Assembly: GCA_044224605.1 (NCBI GenBank)
Contig: JBGAKC010000027.1
Location: 1 to 64,000 of the forward strand
Direction of reading: 5' to 3'
Length of the DNA stretch: 64,000 nt
Source: UBA7672 sp044224605
GTDB taxonomy: Bacteria > Pseudomonadota > Alphaproteobacteria > Caulobacterales > Hyphomonadaceae
The position numbers and the translations under genes are program-made. This document shows, one piece after another, positions 44,619-53,026 of this stretch. The notes beneath the pieces are model-generated. The model saw nothing but the letters and a program-made list of their open reading frames with translations. It was not told the origin of the DNA and searched no databases. The first letter of the stretch is position 1. The number at the start of each line of letters is the position of its first letter.

Positions 44619-44921
44619 ATGGACCTCAAACCGCACGAAATCGCGCTTGCGATCATCGCCGTCGCCGCCCCGCTGATCTTCATCATCCTGGCGTTTACGC
44701 CGGGCGGGCTCGGCTTCATCGGCGATATCGCGATGAACCCGGTCCTGATGCCGTGGATCTTCTTCGGCGGGGCCGCGCTGGTGTTCTGCGTGCTGGCCTA
44801 CCGCATCTATCGCCGCATCCGCCCGCTTCCGAAGAAGAAGGAAGCCACGCCCGAACACATCACGCCGACGCCGAAATTCACCTTCAAGCGTGAGAGCGGC
44901 AAACCGCCCGGCCAGCCCTAG
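44619..44921 (+). CDS. Small membrane protein of unknown function
   Basis: A 100-aa protein with two predicted TM helices at about 8-25 (IALAIIAVAAPLIFIIL) and 40-60 (WIFFGGAALVFCVLAYRIY), then a basic Lys/Arg-rich tail (RRIRPLPKKKEAT). I prefer the ATG at 44619 (MDLKPHE) because the longer frame from 44583 adds a Pro/Arg run. No clear ribosome site is seen. The last bases overlap the convergent ybaB gene. Function unknown. Confidence 0.6.
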   Translation: MDLKPHEIALAIIAVAAPLIFIILAFTPGGLGFIGDIAMNPVLMPWIFFGGAALVFCVLAYRIYRRIRPLPKKKEATPEHITPTPKFTFKRESGKPPGQP

Positions 44922-45244
44922 AATGGCAGCTTGAACCCCGGCAGCATGCCGCCCAGACCGCCGGTCGCCTGCTTCATGGCTTCGGCCATGGCATCGTCGA
45001 GCTTGCGACGCGCATCCGAGTGAGCAGCCTTCACGAGATCCTCGACCATCTCCTTGTCGCCAGGGGTCAGCAGCGACGGATCAATGGTCAACGCCGCCAG
45101 CTCGCCCTTGCCCTTCAGCGTCACCTTGACCATCCCCGCGCCGGAAGATCCCTGCGCGGTGATCTCTTCCATCTTCGCCTGGGCTTCCTGCAGGCGCTGC
45201 TGCATCTGCTGCGCCTGACGCATGATATCGGACAGGTCTTTCAT
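44918..45244 (-). CDS. YbaB/EbfC-family nucleoid-associated protein
   Basis: A 108-aa DNA-binding protein of the YbaB/EbfC family. It shows an N-terminal amphipathic Gln-rich helix (IMRQAQQMQQRLQEAQAKM), a central beta-sheet (VKVTLKGKGELAALTIDP) and a C-terminal helix. The start overlaps the dnaX stop (ATGA). dnaX-ybaB is a widely conserved pair, usually followed by recR, but here the next gene is a small convergent membrane protein. Confidence 0.93.
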   Translation of the reverse strand: MKDLSDIMRQAQQMQQRLQEAQAKMEEITAQGSSGAGMVKVTLKGKGELAALTIDPSLLTPGDKEMVEDLVKAAHSDARRKLDDAMAEAMKQATGGLGGMLPGFKLPF

Positions 45245-47100
45245 CAGTCGTCCTCGCGCTCTTCGGGGTCGGGAATCTGCTCTTCGACTCGTTCGCGATA
45301 GCCGAAGTCCACATGAATGACATTGGGCGTCGCGGGCGTGTCGTCCACGTCTTCCAGCTCTTCGGGATCCTCCACGCGCAGCACCTTCGACCCCGGGAAC
45401 AATCGCAACGCTTCCGCAACGAACGGGTGAGCCGCAGCCGCCTGCAGCTTCTCGCGCCCGCGCCGCCGGCGTCGTTCCGAAGTGCTCTCCGCTACGCCGT
45501 CATTCGATTGCTGGACTTCCCACTCGACGCCGCTGGTTTCTTCGAGCCAGTCCTTGATCTTCTGTGACAGGTTGGTCGGCGCATTCGGCGCGGCCGTGTA
45601 GCGGAAATGCCCGAAGTCGATCTCAGCCGGTCGCACGAAGCGCTCGATCTCGTATTTCAGCGAGATTTCCCGGCGCGCTTCCAGCTCCGCAATAATCTCG
45701 CGCAGCGAGGACATGCGGACCACTTCGTGATGTTCGTCATGATGCGGCGGCGGAGCAGACGCTGTCGGAGCCCCAGCCTGCGCCGGCTCGCGCCCGCTCT
45801 CAGGCTGAGACTTTGGGGCGGGCACAGCGGCCCCGCCCGCAAGCATCTTTATCGCATCTTCCGGCGATGGCAGGCTCGCAGCCGCCGCCAGCCTCAACAC
45901 CACCATCTGCGCAGCCGCCGGCGGATCCGGCGCCCGCGCGCAATCCTCGAAGCCCTGCAGCAGGAGCCGCCACATCCGCGCCGACTGCGCTGCAGACAGC
46001 TGATCCGCCATCGCCTTCGTCCGCTTCGCCCAGTCCTGCGGACCCGCGAACGCATAAGCATCCTTCAGCGCCTGAGCCCGCGAAATCTCGACGACCGCGT
46101 CCATGAGATCCTTCAGCAGCACCGGCGCATCGGCGCCCTGATCCAGCAGGGCGGTCGCTTCATTCAGCGCCGCCTTGTTGTCGCCGGCGATGATCTTCTC
46201 CAGCAGGTCCAGCACGCGCGACCGGTCCGCAAGACCAAGCATGTCGCGCACCTGTTCGGCGCTCACTTCCTTGCCCCCAGCTTCATTGGCGCCCTGCACG
46301 ATCGCCTGGTCGAGGATCGACAAACCGTCCCGCGCCGATCCTTCCGCAGCCCGCGCGATCAGCGCCAGCGCCTCTGCCGAAACCTTCGCCCCTTCTTGTC
46401 TGCAGATGTTCGCCAGATGCTCGCCGAGCGCCTCCGTCGAGAAGCGCTGCAGGTTGAAGCGTTGGCAACGTGACAGCACCGTCACCGGCACTTTCCGAAT
46501 TTCCGTCGTCGCGAAGATGAACTTCACATGCGGCGGCGGCTCTTCCAGCGTCTTCAGCAGCGCGTTGAACGCTGCCGTCGACAGCATGTGCACTTCGTCG
46601 ATGATGTAGACCTTGAACCGCGCAGACACCGGCGCGTAGCGCGACCCGTCCAGCAGGTCGCGCATGTCGCTGACGCCCGTGTGCGAAGCCGCGTCGAGTT
46701 CCAGCACGTCCGGATGCGTCGAGGCCATGATCGCCGCACAATGCACGCCCGGCGGATCGAGCTGCATCGACGGCTGGTGAACGTCCTTGGTCTCGTAGTT
46801 CAGCGCCCGCGCCAGCAATCGCGCCGTGGTGGTCTTCCCCACCCCGCGCACGCCGGTCAGCATGAAGGCGTGGGCTATGCGCCCGGTCTTGAACGCGTTG
46901 GTCAGCGTCCGGACCATAGCTTCCTGCCCCACCAGGTCCTCGAACCGGGTCGGACGGTATTTGCGCGCCAGCACCTGATAGGCGGGCGGGCCCAGCGGAA
47001 CGTCATCCCCGAACATCGACGCCGTCAGCGTGTCGCGCGGCTCCGCAACATCATCTTCCGGCCCGTCTGACGGGGGTTTCGGGGGCTTCTTCGAGGCCAT
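45244..47100 (-). CDS. dnaX: DNA polymerase III subunit gamma/tau
   Basis: Clamp-loader ATPase of 618 aa. The ATG at 47100 has an AGGGGG site. Domains in order: N-terminal AAA+ with YQVLARKYRPTRFEDLVGQE, Walker A TGVRGVGKTTTARLLARA, then the DEVHMLS Walker B and a long acidic/Pro C-terminal tau tail (from about residue 380). Where E. coli DnaX has a four-Cys zinc finger, only one Cys remains (GVHCAAIMASTHPDV); the same loss occurs in several alphaproteobacteria. A tau/gamma frameshift site is not obvious. The end overlaps ybaB. Confidence 0.96.
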   Translation of the reverse strand: MASKKPPKPPSDGPEDDVAEPRDTLTASMFGDDVPLGPPAYQVLARKYRPTRFEDLVGQEAMVRTLTNAFKTGRIAHAFMLTGVRGVGKTTTARLLARALNYETKDVHQPSMQLDPPGVHCAAIMASTHPDVLELDAASHTGVSDMRDLLDGSRYAPVSARFKVYIIDEVHMLSTAAFNALLKTLEEPPPHVKFIFATTEIRKVPVTVLSRCQRFNLQRFSTEALGEHLANICRQEGAKVSAEALALIARAAEGSARDGLSILDQAIVQGANEAGGKEVSAEQVRDMLGLADRSRVLDLLEKIIAGDNKAALNEATALLDQGADAPVLLKDLMDAVVEISRAQALKDAYAFAGPQDWAKRTKAMADQLSAAQSARMWRLLLQGFEDCARAPDPPAAAQMVVLRLAAAASLPSPEDAIKMLAGGAAVPAPKSQPESGREPAQAGAPTASAPPPHHDEHHEVVRMSSLREIIAELEARREISLKYEIERFVRPAEIDFGHFRYTAAPNAPTNLSQKIKDWLEETSGVEWEVQQSNDGVAESTSERRRRRGREKLQAAAAHPFVAEALRLFPGSKVLRVEDPEELEDVDDTPATPNVIHVDFGYRERVEEQIPDPEEREDD

Positions 47101-47184
47101 ACCCCCTATATGGCCCATGGGCGGCGGACTCGCCAACCCACAGCGGGACAAGCTTCGATTTCTGCTGTGGAACGGAGGTTAAGG

Positions 47185-47278
47185 TGCAGGCTGGCCGCGA
47201 CCCGAGCTAAACTCGTTACGGCTGCTTCCTTCCGGACCTGACCGGGTTGGCGAACCGCTCGCCCGCAGCCAGCCTGCA
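47185..47278 (-). ncRNA. ffs: 4.5S / SRP RNA (small bacterial type)
   Basis: Minus-strand RNA of about 94 bases. Terminal helix arms are CCAGCCTGCA (47269-47278) and TGCAGGCTGG (47185-47194). The conserved apical domain reads GGTCAGGTCCGGAAGG, then AAGCAGCC on the minus strand (about 47220-47243), the SRP RNA hallmark that binds Ffh. It lies upstream of dnaX, a common alphaproteobacterial position. The ends are inferred from the terminal helix and the promoter; a clear U-rich 3' terminator is not evident. Confidence 0.93.
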
Positions 47279-47283
47279 TTTTA

Positions 47284-47312
47284 GTTATAGGAGCACGGCC
47301 GCTCCGCTGCAA
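47284..47312 (-). promoter_or_regulatory. Promoter of ffs
   Basis: A sigma-70-like promoter on the minus strand: -35 TTGCAG (47307-47312), 17-base spacer, -10 TATAAC (47284-47289). The predicted start falls at about 47278-47277, matching the 5' end of the SRP RNA terminal helix. Confidence 0.78.
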
Positions 47313-47427
47313 TGTTCAGGAGTGAGTCGGGCCAATTCAGGGGGCGCGGGTGGCAAAGCCGGCAGAATCGTGGGCCAAAACGCGCCGGGGCGACGTCAAA
47401 CCTGCCGGCGCGCGGAGCGCCTGATCC

Positions 47428-48570
47428 ATGGCCGACCCTGGGACTGTCCACGACATTTTCGTCAGCTACCGGCGGGCCGACCGGGAGCTGGTGGCCTCCA
47501 TTGTTCGCCGCCTCGAACAGCGCGGCGTCACGGTCTGGTATGATGCCAATATCGAAGGCGGAGCCGATTGGCGCGAAACCATTGTCGAGGCCCTCACCAA
47601 TTCGAAACTGCTGGCGATCTTCTTCTCGGAAGAGTGCAACAATTCCCGCCAGCTCAAGAAGGAGCTGGCCGTCGCCGACGCGCTCGAGAAACCCGTTGTC
47701 CCGATCCTGATCGAAAACACCCAGCCGCGCGGCGCCTATCTCTACGAACTCGCCGACCGCAACTGGATACAGATCTACCCCGATCCGATGGCGCACATGG
47801 ACGAGCTGGTCGAACATCTCGCCACGCTCGCCGGCAAGTCGGATGGCGGCCTCGCCGCGAAACGTACACCCGGCGTCTTCAAGAGCGCTCCCGCCCCGGC
47901 GCCCGCCGCCCGCGCAGCCGTTGCAGATGAAACGCTCGAGGAGAAAGAACAGCGCCTCGACGACGCCATCGGCGCGATGATCAGCGAAACCGTCGATCCC
48001 GGCCGCGCTGCGCCGAAGACAATCGATCAGTATGTCGGTCGCGTCGGCTCCGGCGGAAAGCCGGTGAAGAAGCTTGCCGACATTCCGCCTTTCCGGTGGA
48101 TCGACCTTGCCACTCTCGTCCCAGCCTGGATCGCGATCGCCGCATATCTGATCTATTCGTGGACGGCCGCCGAAGCGGTCGCAAAAGCGGCCGGCAGCTT
48201 CCTCAATTCGCCACCGTCCAATCTGGCGTCGTCGGATCGCGGCGTCGCGATCATCGCAATGTACTGCCTAGCCTTCGCCGGCCTCTATGGCGCAATCGTC
48301 TTCCCGGTCCGCTATTACCTGCGCGGACGCGCCGTCGCCGAGGCCTTCGTGAAATATCTCGGCACATCCGCGATGTTCTTCGTTGCAGGCGCCGGCATCC
48401 TGCTCAGCGGCCTCGACCGCGGCTATCTGCAGGGCGAAGATTTCTTCCAGTTCCTCAGGATGTTCGGGCTTCTCTGGGCCGCCTGCACACTGACCGCGTT
48501 CGTCGTCTATGGCGTCTTGGCCGGACAACGTGCGATACGCAGCTTCCGATCGAACATAAAGAAGCTCTGA
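47428..48570 (+). CDS. TIR-domain protein with C-terminal transmembrane helices
   Basis: A 380-aa protein with an N-terminal TIR domain at about residues 8-118 (HDIFVSYRRADRELVASIV; VTVWYDANIEGGADWRETIV; LLAIFFSEEC; RQLKKELAVADALEKPVVPI). E79 in KKEL is placed like the catalytic Glu of NAD-cleaving TIR domains. A Pro/Ala linker and short coiled coil follow (about 150-190), then four TM helices at about 228-246, 272-296, 311-329 and 342-363, ending with a basic tail. Many bacterial TIRs hydrolyse NAD+ in defence; some only scaffold. Four bases separate it from nudC, which also acts on NAD. Function is not established. Confidence 0.85.
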   Translation: MADPGTVHDIFVSYRRADRELVASIVRRLEQRGVTVWYDANIEGGADWRETIVEALTNSKLLAIFFSEECNNSRQLKKELAVADALEKPVVPILIENTQPRGAYLYELADRNWIQIYPDPMAHMDELVEHLATLAGKSDGGLAAKRTPGVFKSAPAPAPAARAAVADETLEEKEQRLDDAIGAMISETVDPGRAAPKTIDQYVGRVGSGGKPVKKLADIPPFRWIDLATLVPAWIAIAAYLIYSWTAAEAVAKAAGSFLNSPPSNLASSDRGVAIIAMYCLAFAGLYGAIVFPVRYYLRGRAVAEAFVKYLGTSAMFFVAGAGILLSGLDRGYLQGEDFFQFLRMFGLLWAACTLTAFVVYGVLAGQRAIRSFRSNIKKL

Positions 48571-48574
48571 TACC

Positions 48575-49546
48575 GTGGTACTTTCAAAAGCTGCTGCAGA
48601 TATCCCGCTGGTCCCGGCGGGACTGGACCGTGTCGCGCATCATCGCCGCGATCCTGCCTGGCTCGACGCCGCGTTCAACTCCGACCAGGCCCGCGTCCTT
48701 TTGATGCGCGAAGGCCTGATCCTCGTTGAAGGCTCAGCTCCGCCCTCTAAGCCGATGGCCATCGGATCGCCCCTTCCGCCCGGTCGCCCGCTGCTGTGGC
48801 TGGGCGGACAGGCCGGAATGCTCGCGTCTAAGGCCAACCGCGTCTTCCTCGGCGAAACCGTGAAAGGCTCGCCCGTCTTCGCGCTCGACATGCCGGCGTC
48901 GTTCAGCCTCGACAATTCGCCGATCGCCGGCCTCGGCGTGTTCGACGATTTCCGCGCCGCGGCCTCCGCCTTTGACGCCTTCAACGGCGGCTGCGCGGCC
49001 ACCGCCCGCGCCCTGTTCGAATGGCACCGCCGCCACGGCTTCTGTTCCAACTGCGGCGCCCGCACAGCGATTGTGGAGGCGGGCTGGAAGCGCAAATGCG
49101 ACGATTGCCGCGCCGAACATTTTCCGCGCGTGGACCCGGTCGCGATCATGCTCGCCGTGCGCGGCGACAAATGCCTGCTGGGCCGCCAGAAGGCGTGGCG
49201 TCCAGGCTTCTGGTCCTGCCTCGCCGGCTTCGTCGAACCGGGCGAGACGATCGAACAGGCGGCCGCCCGCGAGATCTTCGAGGAAGCCGGCGTCCACTGC
49301 ACCACCAAGGCCGACTACCTCTTCTGCCAGCCTTGGCCCTTCCCCTCGTCGCTGATGATGGGCCTCATCCTCGAGGCCGACAGCGAAGCGATCACGATTG
49401 ACCCGTCCGAACTTGAAACAGCCCGCTGGTTCACGCGCGAAGAAACCGCTTCGATGATGGCCGGGACCAACCCCGACGCCTTCCCGCCGATGCGCTTCGC
49501 CGTCGCCCACCACGTCATCAAGGCGTGGCTGGATCGCGGATACTAG
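48575..49546 (+). CDS. nudC: NADH pyrophosphatase (NudC)
   Basis: Nudix hydrolase of 323 aa, starting from a GTG at 48575 just after the TIR gene stop. The zinc ribbon is C157/C160 and C175/C178 (CSNCG, CDDC). The Nudix box is GFVEPGETIEQAAAREIFEE (218-240 region), and the NudC hallmark CQPWPFPSS (251-259) is present. The family cleaves NADH to NMNH and AMP and removes NAD caps from RNA. No good ribosome site precedes the GTG, suggesting translational coupling to the TIR gene. Convergent with the downstream GNAT gene, overlapping by four bases. Confidence 0.94.
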   Translation: MVLSKAAADIPLVPAGLDRVAHHRRDPAWLDAAFNSDQARVLLMREGLILVEGSAPPSKPMAIGSPLPPGRPLLWLGGQAGMLASKANRVFLGETVKGSPVFALDMPASFSLDNSPIAGLGVFDDFRAAASAFDAFNGGCAATARALFEWHRRHGFCSNCGARTAIVEAGWKRKCDDCRAEHFPRVDPVAIMLAVRGDKCLLGRQKAWRPGFWSCLAGFVEPGETIEQAAAREIFEEAGVHCTTKADYLFCQPWPFPSSLMMGLILEADSEAITIDPSELETARWFTREETASMMAGTNPDAFPPMRFAVAHHVIKAWLDRGY

Positions 49547-50172
49547 ATCGGGTCGAGCGGCACGCGGTCCGGTAACGGATCGATCATGCGCGCCAGCCGC
49601 GGGTCATCCAGCCGGATGCCATAGACATCCTCGTAGATCGCGCGCAGCCAGCGCTCCACGAGTGTTACATCCATTGTCTTCGTCTCCGGCGGCGCCAGCG
49701 CCAGCAGCCACATCGGCGGCGGCGTTCCGAAGGCTTCCAGCGGCAGGACATAGCTGAGCCCGCCCAGCCGCCGGCACTCCAGCCGCCGGTAGAAGTTCAA
49801 CCGCCTCGACTGCGCCTCCTCGCCCCGGTCCGCGTCGACCTCGATCAGGGCCACACGCTGCGTCCCAGCCAGTTCGCGGCTGGCGTCAAACAGCAGCACG
49901 CCAACGCCTGACCCGCGCGCCCACGGCGCCACGGCCGCGTATTCAAACAGCCAGAAATAATCCTCGGACGGCACATACGAGACGGACACGCCGACGATCA
50001 CATCGCCGCGCTTCGCGACGAGAAAGCGATAATCCGGCCGCAGCCGCAGCTTCCTGAACTGCTCTTCCGTCCGCTGTTCGGTCAGCTCGATCGCGTCCGC
50101 ATAGATCGTGTACGCCTGCGCAAACGCATCGGCGTCGCCCTCGGGCAGAATCTGGATGACGGTTTCTTGCAC
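49543..50172 (-). CDS. GNAT-family acetyltransferase
   Basis: A 209-aa GCN5-related N-acetyltransferase. Acetyl-CoA binding is indicated by FEYAAVAPWARGSGVGVLLF, followed by VALIEVDADRGE and FYRRLECRRLGGLSYVLP. The C-terminal extension of about 50 residues (DVTLVERWLRAIYEDVYGI) is atypical. Substrate unknown. The end overlaps nudC by four bases. The gene is transcribed toward nudC, so it is not part of that operon. Confidence 0.82.
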   Translation of the reverse strand: MQETVIQILPEGDADAFAQAYTIYADAIELTEQRTEEQFRKLRLRPDYRFLVAKRGDVIVGVSVSYVPSEDYFWLFEYAAVAPWARGSGVGVLLFDASRELAGTQRVALIEVDADRGEEAQSRRLNFYRRLECRRLGGLSYVLPLEAFGTPPPMWLLALAPPETKTMDVTLVERWLRAIYEDVYGIRLDDPRLARMIDPLPDRVPLDPI

Positions 50173-50220
50173 GTGGGCTTGCTGCGCTGATTCCCGATTG
50201 TCCGCACCTCATAACGAAAT

Positions 50221-50242
50221 GCCCCGCGATTGCTCGCGGGGC
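50221..50242 (-). terminator. Intrinsic terminator after the beta-barrel gene
   Basis: Stem GCCCCGCGA with TCGCGGGGC (9 bases) and a TTGC loop. On the minus strand it is followed by ATTTCGTTAT, a T-rich tail. It lies 40 bases after the beta-barrel gene stop and 49 bases upstream of the GNAT start. Confidence 0.85.
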
Positions 50243-50281
50243 GTCCCGTATCAGACCGGCCCTCGGTCGAGAGCGATCAGG

Positions 50282-50761
50282 TTAGAAGCTGCGGACGTAC
50301 GACAGCGACCAGGCGTCGACATCGCCGGCGTCATAGTCGTGACGGGTCCAGTCGCCGCGGATGCCGTCTTGCGCGGTCAGGTTCCACTGAGCGCCGGCGC
50401 CGTAGGCAAGGCCGTCTTCGCTGCCGCCCGGCGACGTTTCGATGCGGGCCGCACCGACACGTGCGAACAGGTCGAACATCGGGGAGACCGGCAGCTTGCC
50501 GACGACGAACGCGCCGAACTCGTTGTCGAGTTCCGTGCCGCTGTCATCCTTCACGCCGAACGAGCCTTCGCCTTCGATGGCGAAGTTCGGCGAGAGGTTC
50601 ACGCCGACGCGGCCAGTGATGCCGCCGAGGTCAGCGCCACCGTCACCGTCGAATTGCGTATAGCCGCCCGAAACGTAGACGCCCGTGGTTTGGGCGTGGG
50701 CGGTCATGAAGGCCGGAGCGACGAGCATCGAAGCAGCGGCAAGAGCAAGTTTGAGTTTCAT
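50282..50761 (-). CDS. Small outer-membrane beta-barrel protein (OmpA/Ail-like)
   Basis: A 159-aa protein from the ATG at 50761, with signal peptide MKLKLALAAASMLVAPAFMT cleaved near AHAQ. The mature part alternates polar and hydrophobic residues in about eight strands (GVYVSGGYTQFDGD, GRVGVNLSPNFAIEGEGSFG, AYGAGAQWNLTAQ) and ends in SLSYVRSF with a C-terminal Phe, the Bam recognition signal. Size and pattern match eight-stranded Ail/OmpX-type barrels; a role in adhesion or envelope stability is only inferred. The longer frame to 50896 belongs to the mRNA leader. Confidence 0.88.
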   Translation of the reverse strand: MKLKLALAAASMLVAPAFMTAHAQTTGVYVSGGYTQFDGDGGADLGGITGRVGVNLSPNFAIEGEGSFGVKDDSGTELDNEFGAFVVGKLPVSPMFDLFARVGAARIETSPGGSEDGLAYGAGAQWNLTAQDGIRGDWTRHDYDAGDVDAWSLSYVRSF

Positions 50762-51235
50762 GGGGAAAGACTCCAGTTGTGTCTGGAGCAGGGTTCCAGG
50801 GGCATTGCGTGATGCCACCGGTAAAACCCGCTCGGGTTGCAGTCCGGAGCCTGCCGATGTCTCCCCCCGGGAGAGGAGGCATCCATCCAGGCTCATCTAT
50901 CCACCCAGCTTGGGGGCGGTATGCAGCCTAAATAGGCACTGGACAAACCAGTTCCTCGGAAGATCGAGAATAAACCTGACGAGGTGGCGGCGAAGCAACA
51001 CACGGTTGTTCATCTTGGGAATGCTTCAATCTTTGTGGCTGAACCGTGTCGAATTCTACCGATCAAGTCGGGAATACTCAACAAATACACCCCGTCACCG
51101 CGACCGCCTGAATCCTCTGGCAAAATCGCGATGGAGCACGCAGTCAGAAACGCGCGTCCGGGATTTCCGCTCCCCAATTATGACATTGGCAGGGCGGAAT
51201 CGCTCCGTGTCCGGATTGTCATGCTGAAGTCCGCC
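50762..51235. promoter_or_regulatory. Leader and intergenic region between beta-barrel gene and pheA
   Basis: A 474-base stretch. The first 190 bases upstream of the barrel gene can fold into several hairpins: AACCCG-AG-CGGGTT (50825-50838) followed by TTAC, and CTCCAGACACAACTGGAG near 50770-50790, compatible with a structured 5' UTR. The part from 50930 to 51235 is less GC-rich and holds a 91-codon frame without domain or bias, not called. No terminator for pheA is evident. Confidence 0.45.
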
Positions 51236-52087
51236 TTACCGCGGCGGCGCAACCGTTGACCGATAGGGGTGCGCCGGGAACACGCCCAGATGGCGCACGT
51301 GGGTCGAGAAGAAGCCCAGTTCCTCCAGCGCGCGCTGCACCGGCAACTCGTCCGGATGGCCCTCAAGTTCGGCATAGAACTGCGTGGCGTTGAAAGACCC
51401 GCCGATCTGGTAGCTCTCCAGCTTGGTGACGTTCACGCCATTGGTCGCGAACCCGCCCATCGTCTTGTATAGCGCCGCCGGCACGTTGCGGACACGGAAG
51501 ACGAAAGCGGTCACCCACTTCACGCCGGGATCCCAGTCAGGCTGGACAGCGTCGCGGCTCATGATCACGAAGCGCGTTGTATTATGGGCCGCGTCCTCGA
51601 TGTTCTCGGCCAGAAGGTCGAGGCCATAGACCTCCGCCGCAAGCCTTGGCGCGATCGCCGCCTGCGTCGGATCGCCAAGCTCTGCGACCTCCCGCGCCGC
51701 TCCGGCGGTGTCCGAGCTCGTCTTCGCGGCAATCCCCCGCGCGCGCAGGAAGTTCCGGCACTGGCCCAGCCCCATGATGTGGCTGTGCGCGGCCTTGATG
51801 TTCTCGAGCTTCGACCCTTTCAACCCCATCAGCTGGAACCGGATCGGCATGAAGTGCTCGGCGATTATCTGCAGCGGGGATGTCGGCAGCAGGTGGTGGA
51901 TATCGGCCACCCGGCCGGCGATCGAGTTTTCCACAGGGATCATGGCCAGCTGGGCCTCCCCGCTGGCGGCCGCCTGAAACACGTCCTCGAACGTCGCGCA
52001 CGGCAGGGGTTCAAGGTCCGGATAGACCTCCCTGCAGGCGATGTGGGAGTTGGCGCCTAATTCCCCCTGGAACGCGATCTTGCTCAT
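51236..52087 (-). CDS. pheA: Prephenate dehydratase
   Basis: A 283-aa enzyme of phenylalanine synthesis that converts prephenate to phenylpyruvate. The ATG at 52087 starts SKIAFQGELGANSHIACREV. Active-site blocks are AMIPVENSIAGRVADIHHLL and VAELGDPTQAAIAPRLAAE, with the conserved TRF in HNTTRFVIMSRD. A C-terminal ACT domain for Phe feedback follows (YKTMGGFATNGVNVTKLES; GSFNATQFYAELEGHP). No chorismate mutase domain is present. It is divergent from the cytochrome gene, a known alphaproteobacterial arrangement. Confidence 0.96.
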   Translation of the reverse strand: MSKIAFQGELGANSHIACREVYPDLEPLPCATFEDVFQAAASGEAQLAMIPVENSIAGRVADIHHLLPTSPLQIIAEHFMPIRFQLMGLKGSKLENIKAAHSHIMGLGQCRNFLRARGIAAKTSSDTAGAAREVAELGDPTQAAIAPRLAAEVYGLDLLAENIEDAAHNTTRFVIMSRDAVQPDWDPGVKWVTAFVFRVRNVPAALYKTMGGFATNGVNVTKLESYQIGGSFNATQFYAELEGHPDELPVQRALEELGFFSTHVRHLGVFPAHPYRSTVAPPR

Positions 52088-52278
52088 GGCGGCTTCTATG
52101 CCCCGCCCTTGCGGAAGAGGGCAACCGAAATAGGGGGTTAGGCGTCCTGACTGTGCGTCATTTCGCCAAACTGCCGCGGGTTGCCGCCCTCCCCCCAAAA
52201 TGCCAGAAAGCCCCGCGCGGGCGGGCGCGAATCGCCGTTTTTCGCGCCGCTTTTTGAGGGACGGGAGCAGGTCAGCAA

Positions 52279-53013
52279 ATGAGTGATCTCGGCTTCAACA
52301 AGATCGCTTTCTGCGTCCTCGGCACGGGCTTGGCGCTGATCGGCCTGAACGAGGCCTCCCATGCCATGTTCCATTCTACCCATCACGAGAAGATGGCCTG
52401 GGCGGTCGCGATCTCGGAAGACACCGGCGGCGGTCCCGCTGTCGTTGAGGGCCCGCGCGATTACGGCGTGCTTCTGGCGGCCGCCGATCTCGCGAAGGGC
52501 GAGGAGCAGCACAAGAAGTGCCTCCAGTGCCACAACTTCGATTCCGGGGGCGCCAACATGCAGGGCCCGAACCTTTTCGGCGTCGTCGGCCGTCCGGTCG
52601 CCTCACACCCTGGCTTCAAATACTCGACGGGCAAAGGCTCGCTGACCGAACTCGGCGGCGAGTGGACCTTTGAGCGCCTGGACCACTTCATCGAGCGCCC
52701 GAAAGCCTACGCTCCGGGCACGGCGATGAACTTCGCCGGCATCAACAGCCGCCTCACCGGCCTGCAGGACCGCATGAACCTCATCGCGTACCTGCGTACG
52801 CTGGGCAGCGAAAGCGTTCCGCTTCCAGCTCCGCTGCCGCCGCAGGCTGCTGCTCCAGCTGATGGCGCTGCTCCCGCCGCCGCTCCGGCGGATGGCGCGG
52901 CTCCGACTGCTCCTGGCGCGACCCCGGCCGCTCCGGGCGCTGCGCCGGCTCCGGCGACGCCCGCTCCGGCCACCCCGGCGCCCGCGAGCCCGGCTCCGGC
53001 TGCTCCGCACTAA
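52279..53013 (+). CDS. Membrane-anchored class I cytochrome c (CycM-like)
   Basis: A 244-aa c-type cytochrome. The N-terminal uncleaved hydrophobic segment (FCVLGTGLALIGL) anchors it. Haem attachment is C81-LQ-C84-H85 and the Met ligand is probably M150 in GTAMNFAGI; PNLFGVVGRP is the family block. It likely shuttles electrons from the bc1 complex to cytochrome oxidase, as CycM does. The C-terminal 60 residues are an unusual Ala/Pro repeat tail (APATPAPATPAPASPAPAA). Divergent from pheA. Confidence 0.93.
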   Translation: MSDLGFNKIAFCVLGTGLALIGLNEASHAMFHSTHHEKMAWAVAISEDTGGGPAVVEGPRDYGVLLAAADLAKGEEQHKKCLQCHNFDSGGANMQGPNLFGVVGRPVASHPGFKYSTGKGSLTELGGEWTFERLDHFIERPKAYAPGTAMNFAGINSRLTGLQDRMNLIAYLRTLGSESVPLPAPLPPQAAAPADGAAPAAAPADGAAPTAPGATPAAPGAAPAPATPAPATPAPASPAPAAPH

Positions 53014-53026
53014 GCCAGACTGAACG

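Noticed and set aside
45244..47100. Loss of DnaX zinc-finger cysteines as a defect
   Set aside because: Several alphaproteobacterial DnaX proteins lack them, so this is normal for the group as I remember it.
50984..51259. 91-codon plus-strand frame before pheA
   Set aside because: It overlaps the pheA end, has no domain, and its codon use does not match; treated as intergenic.
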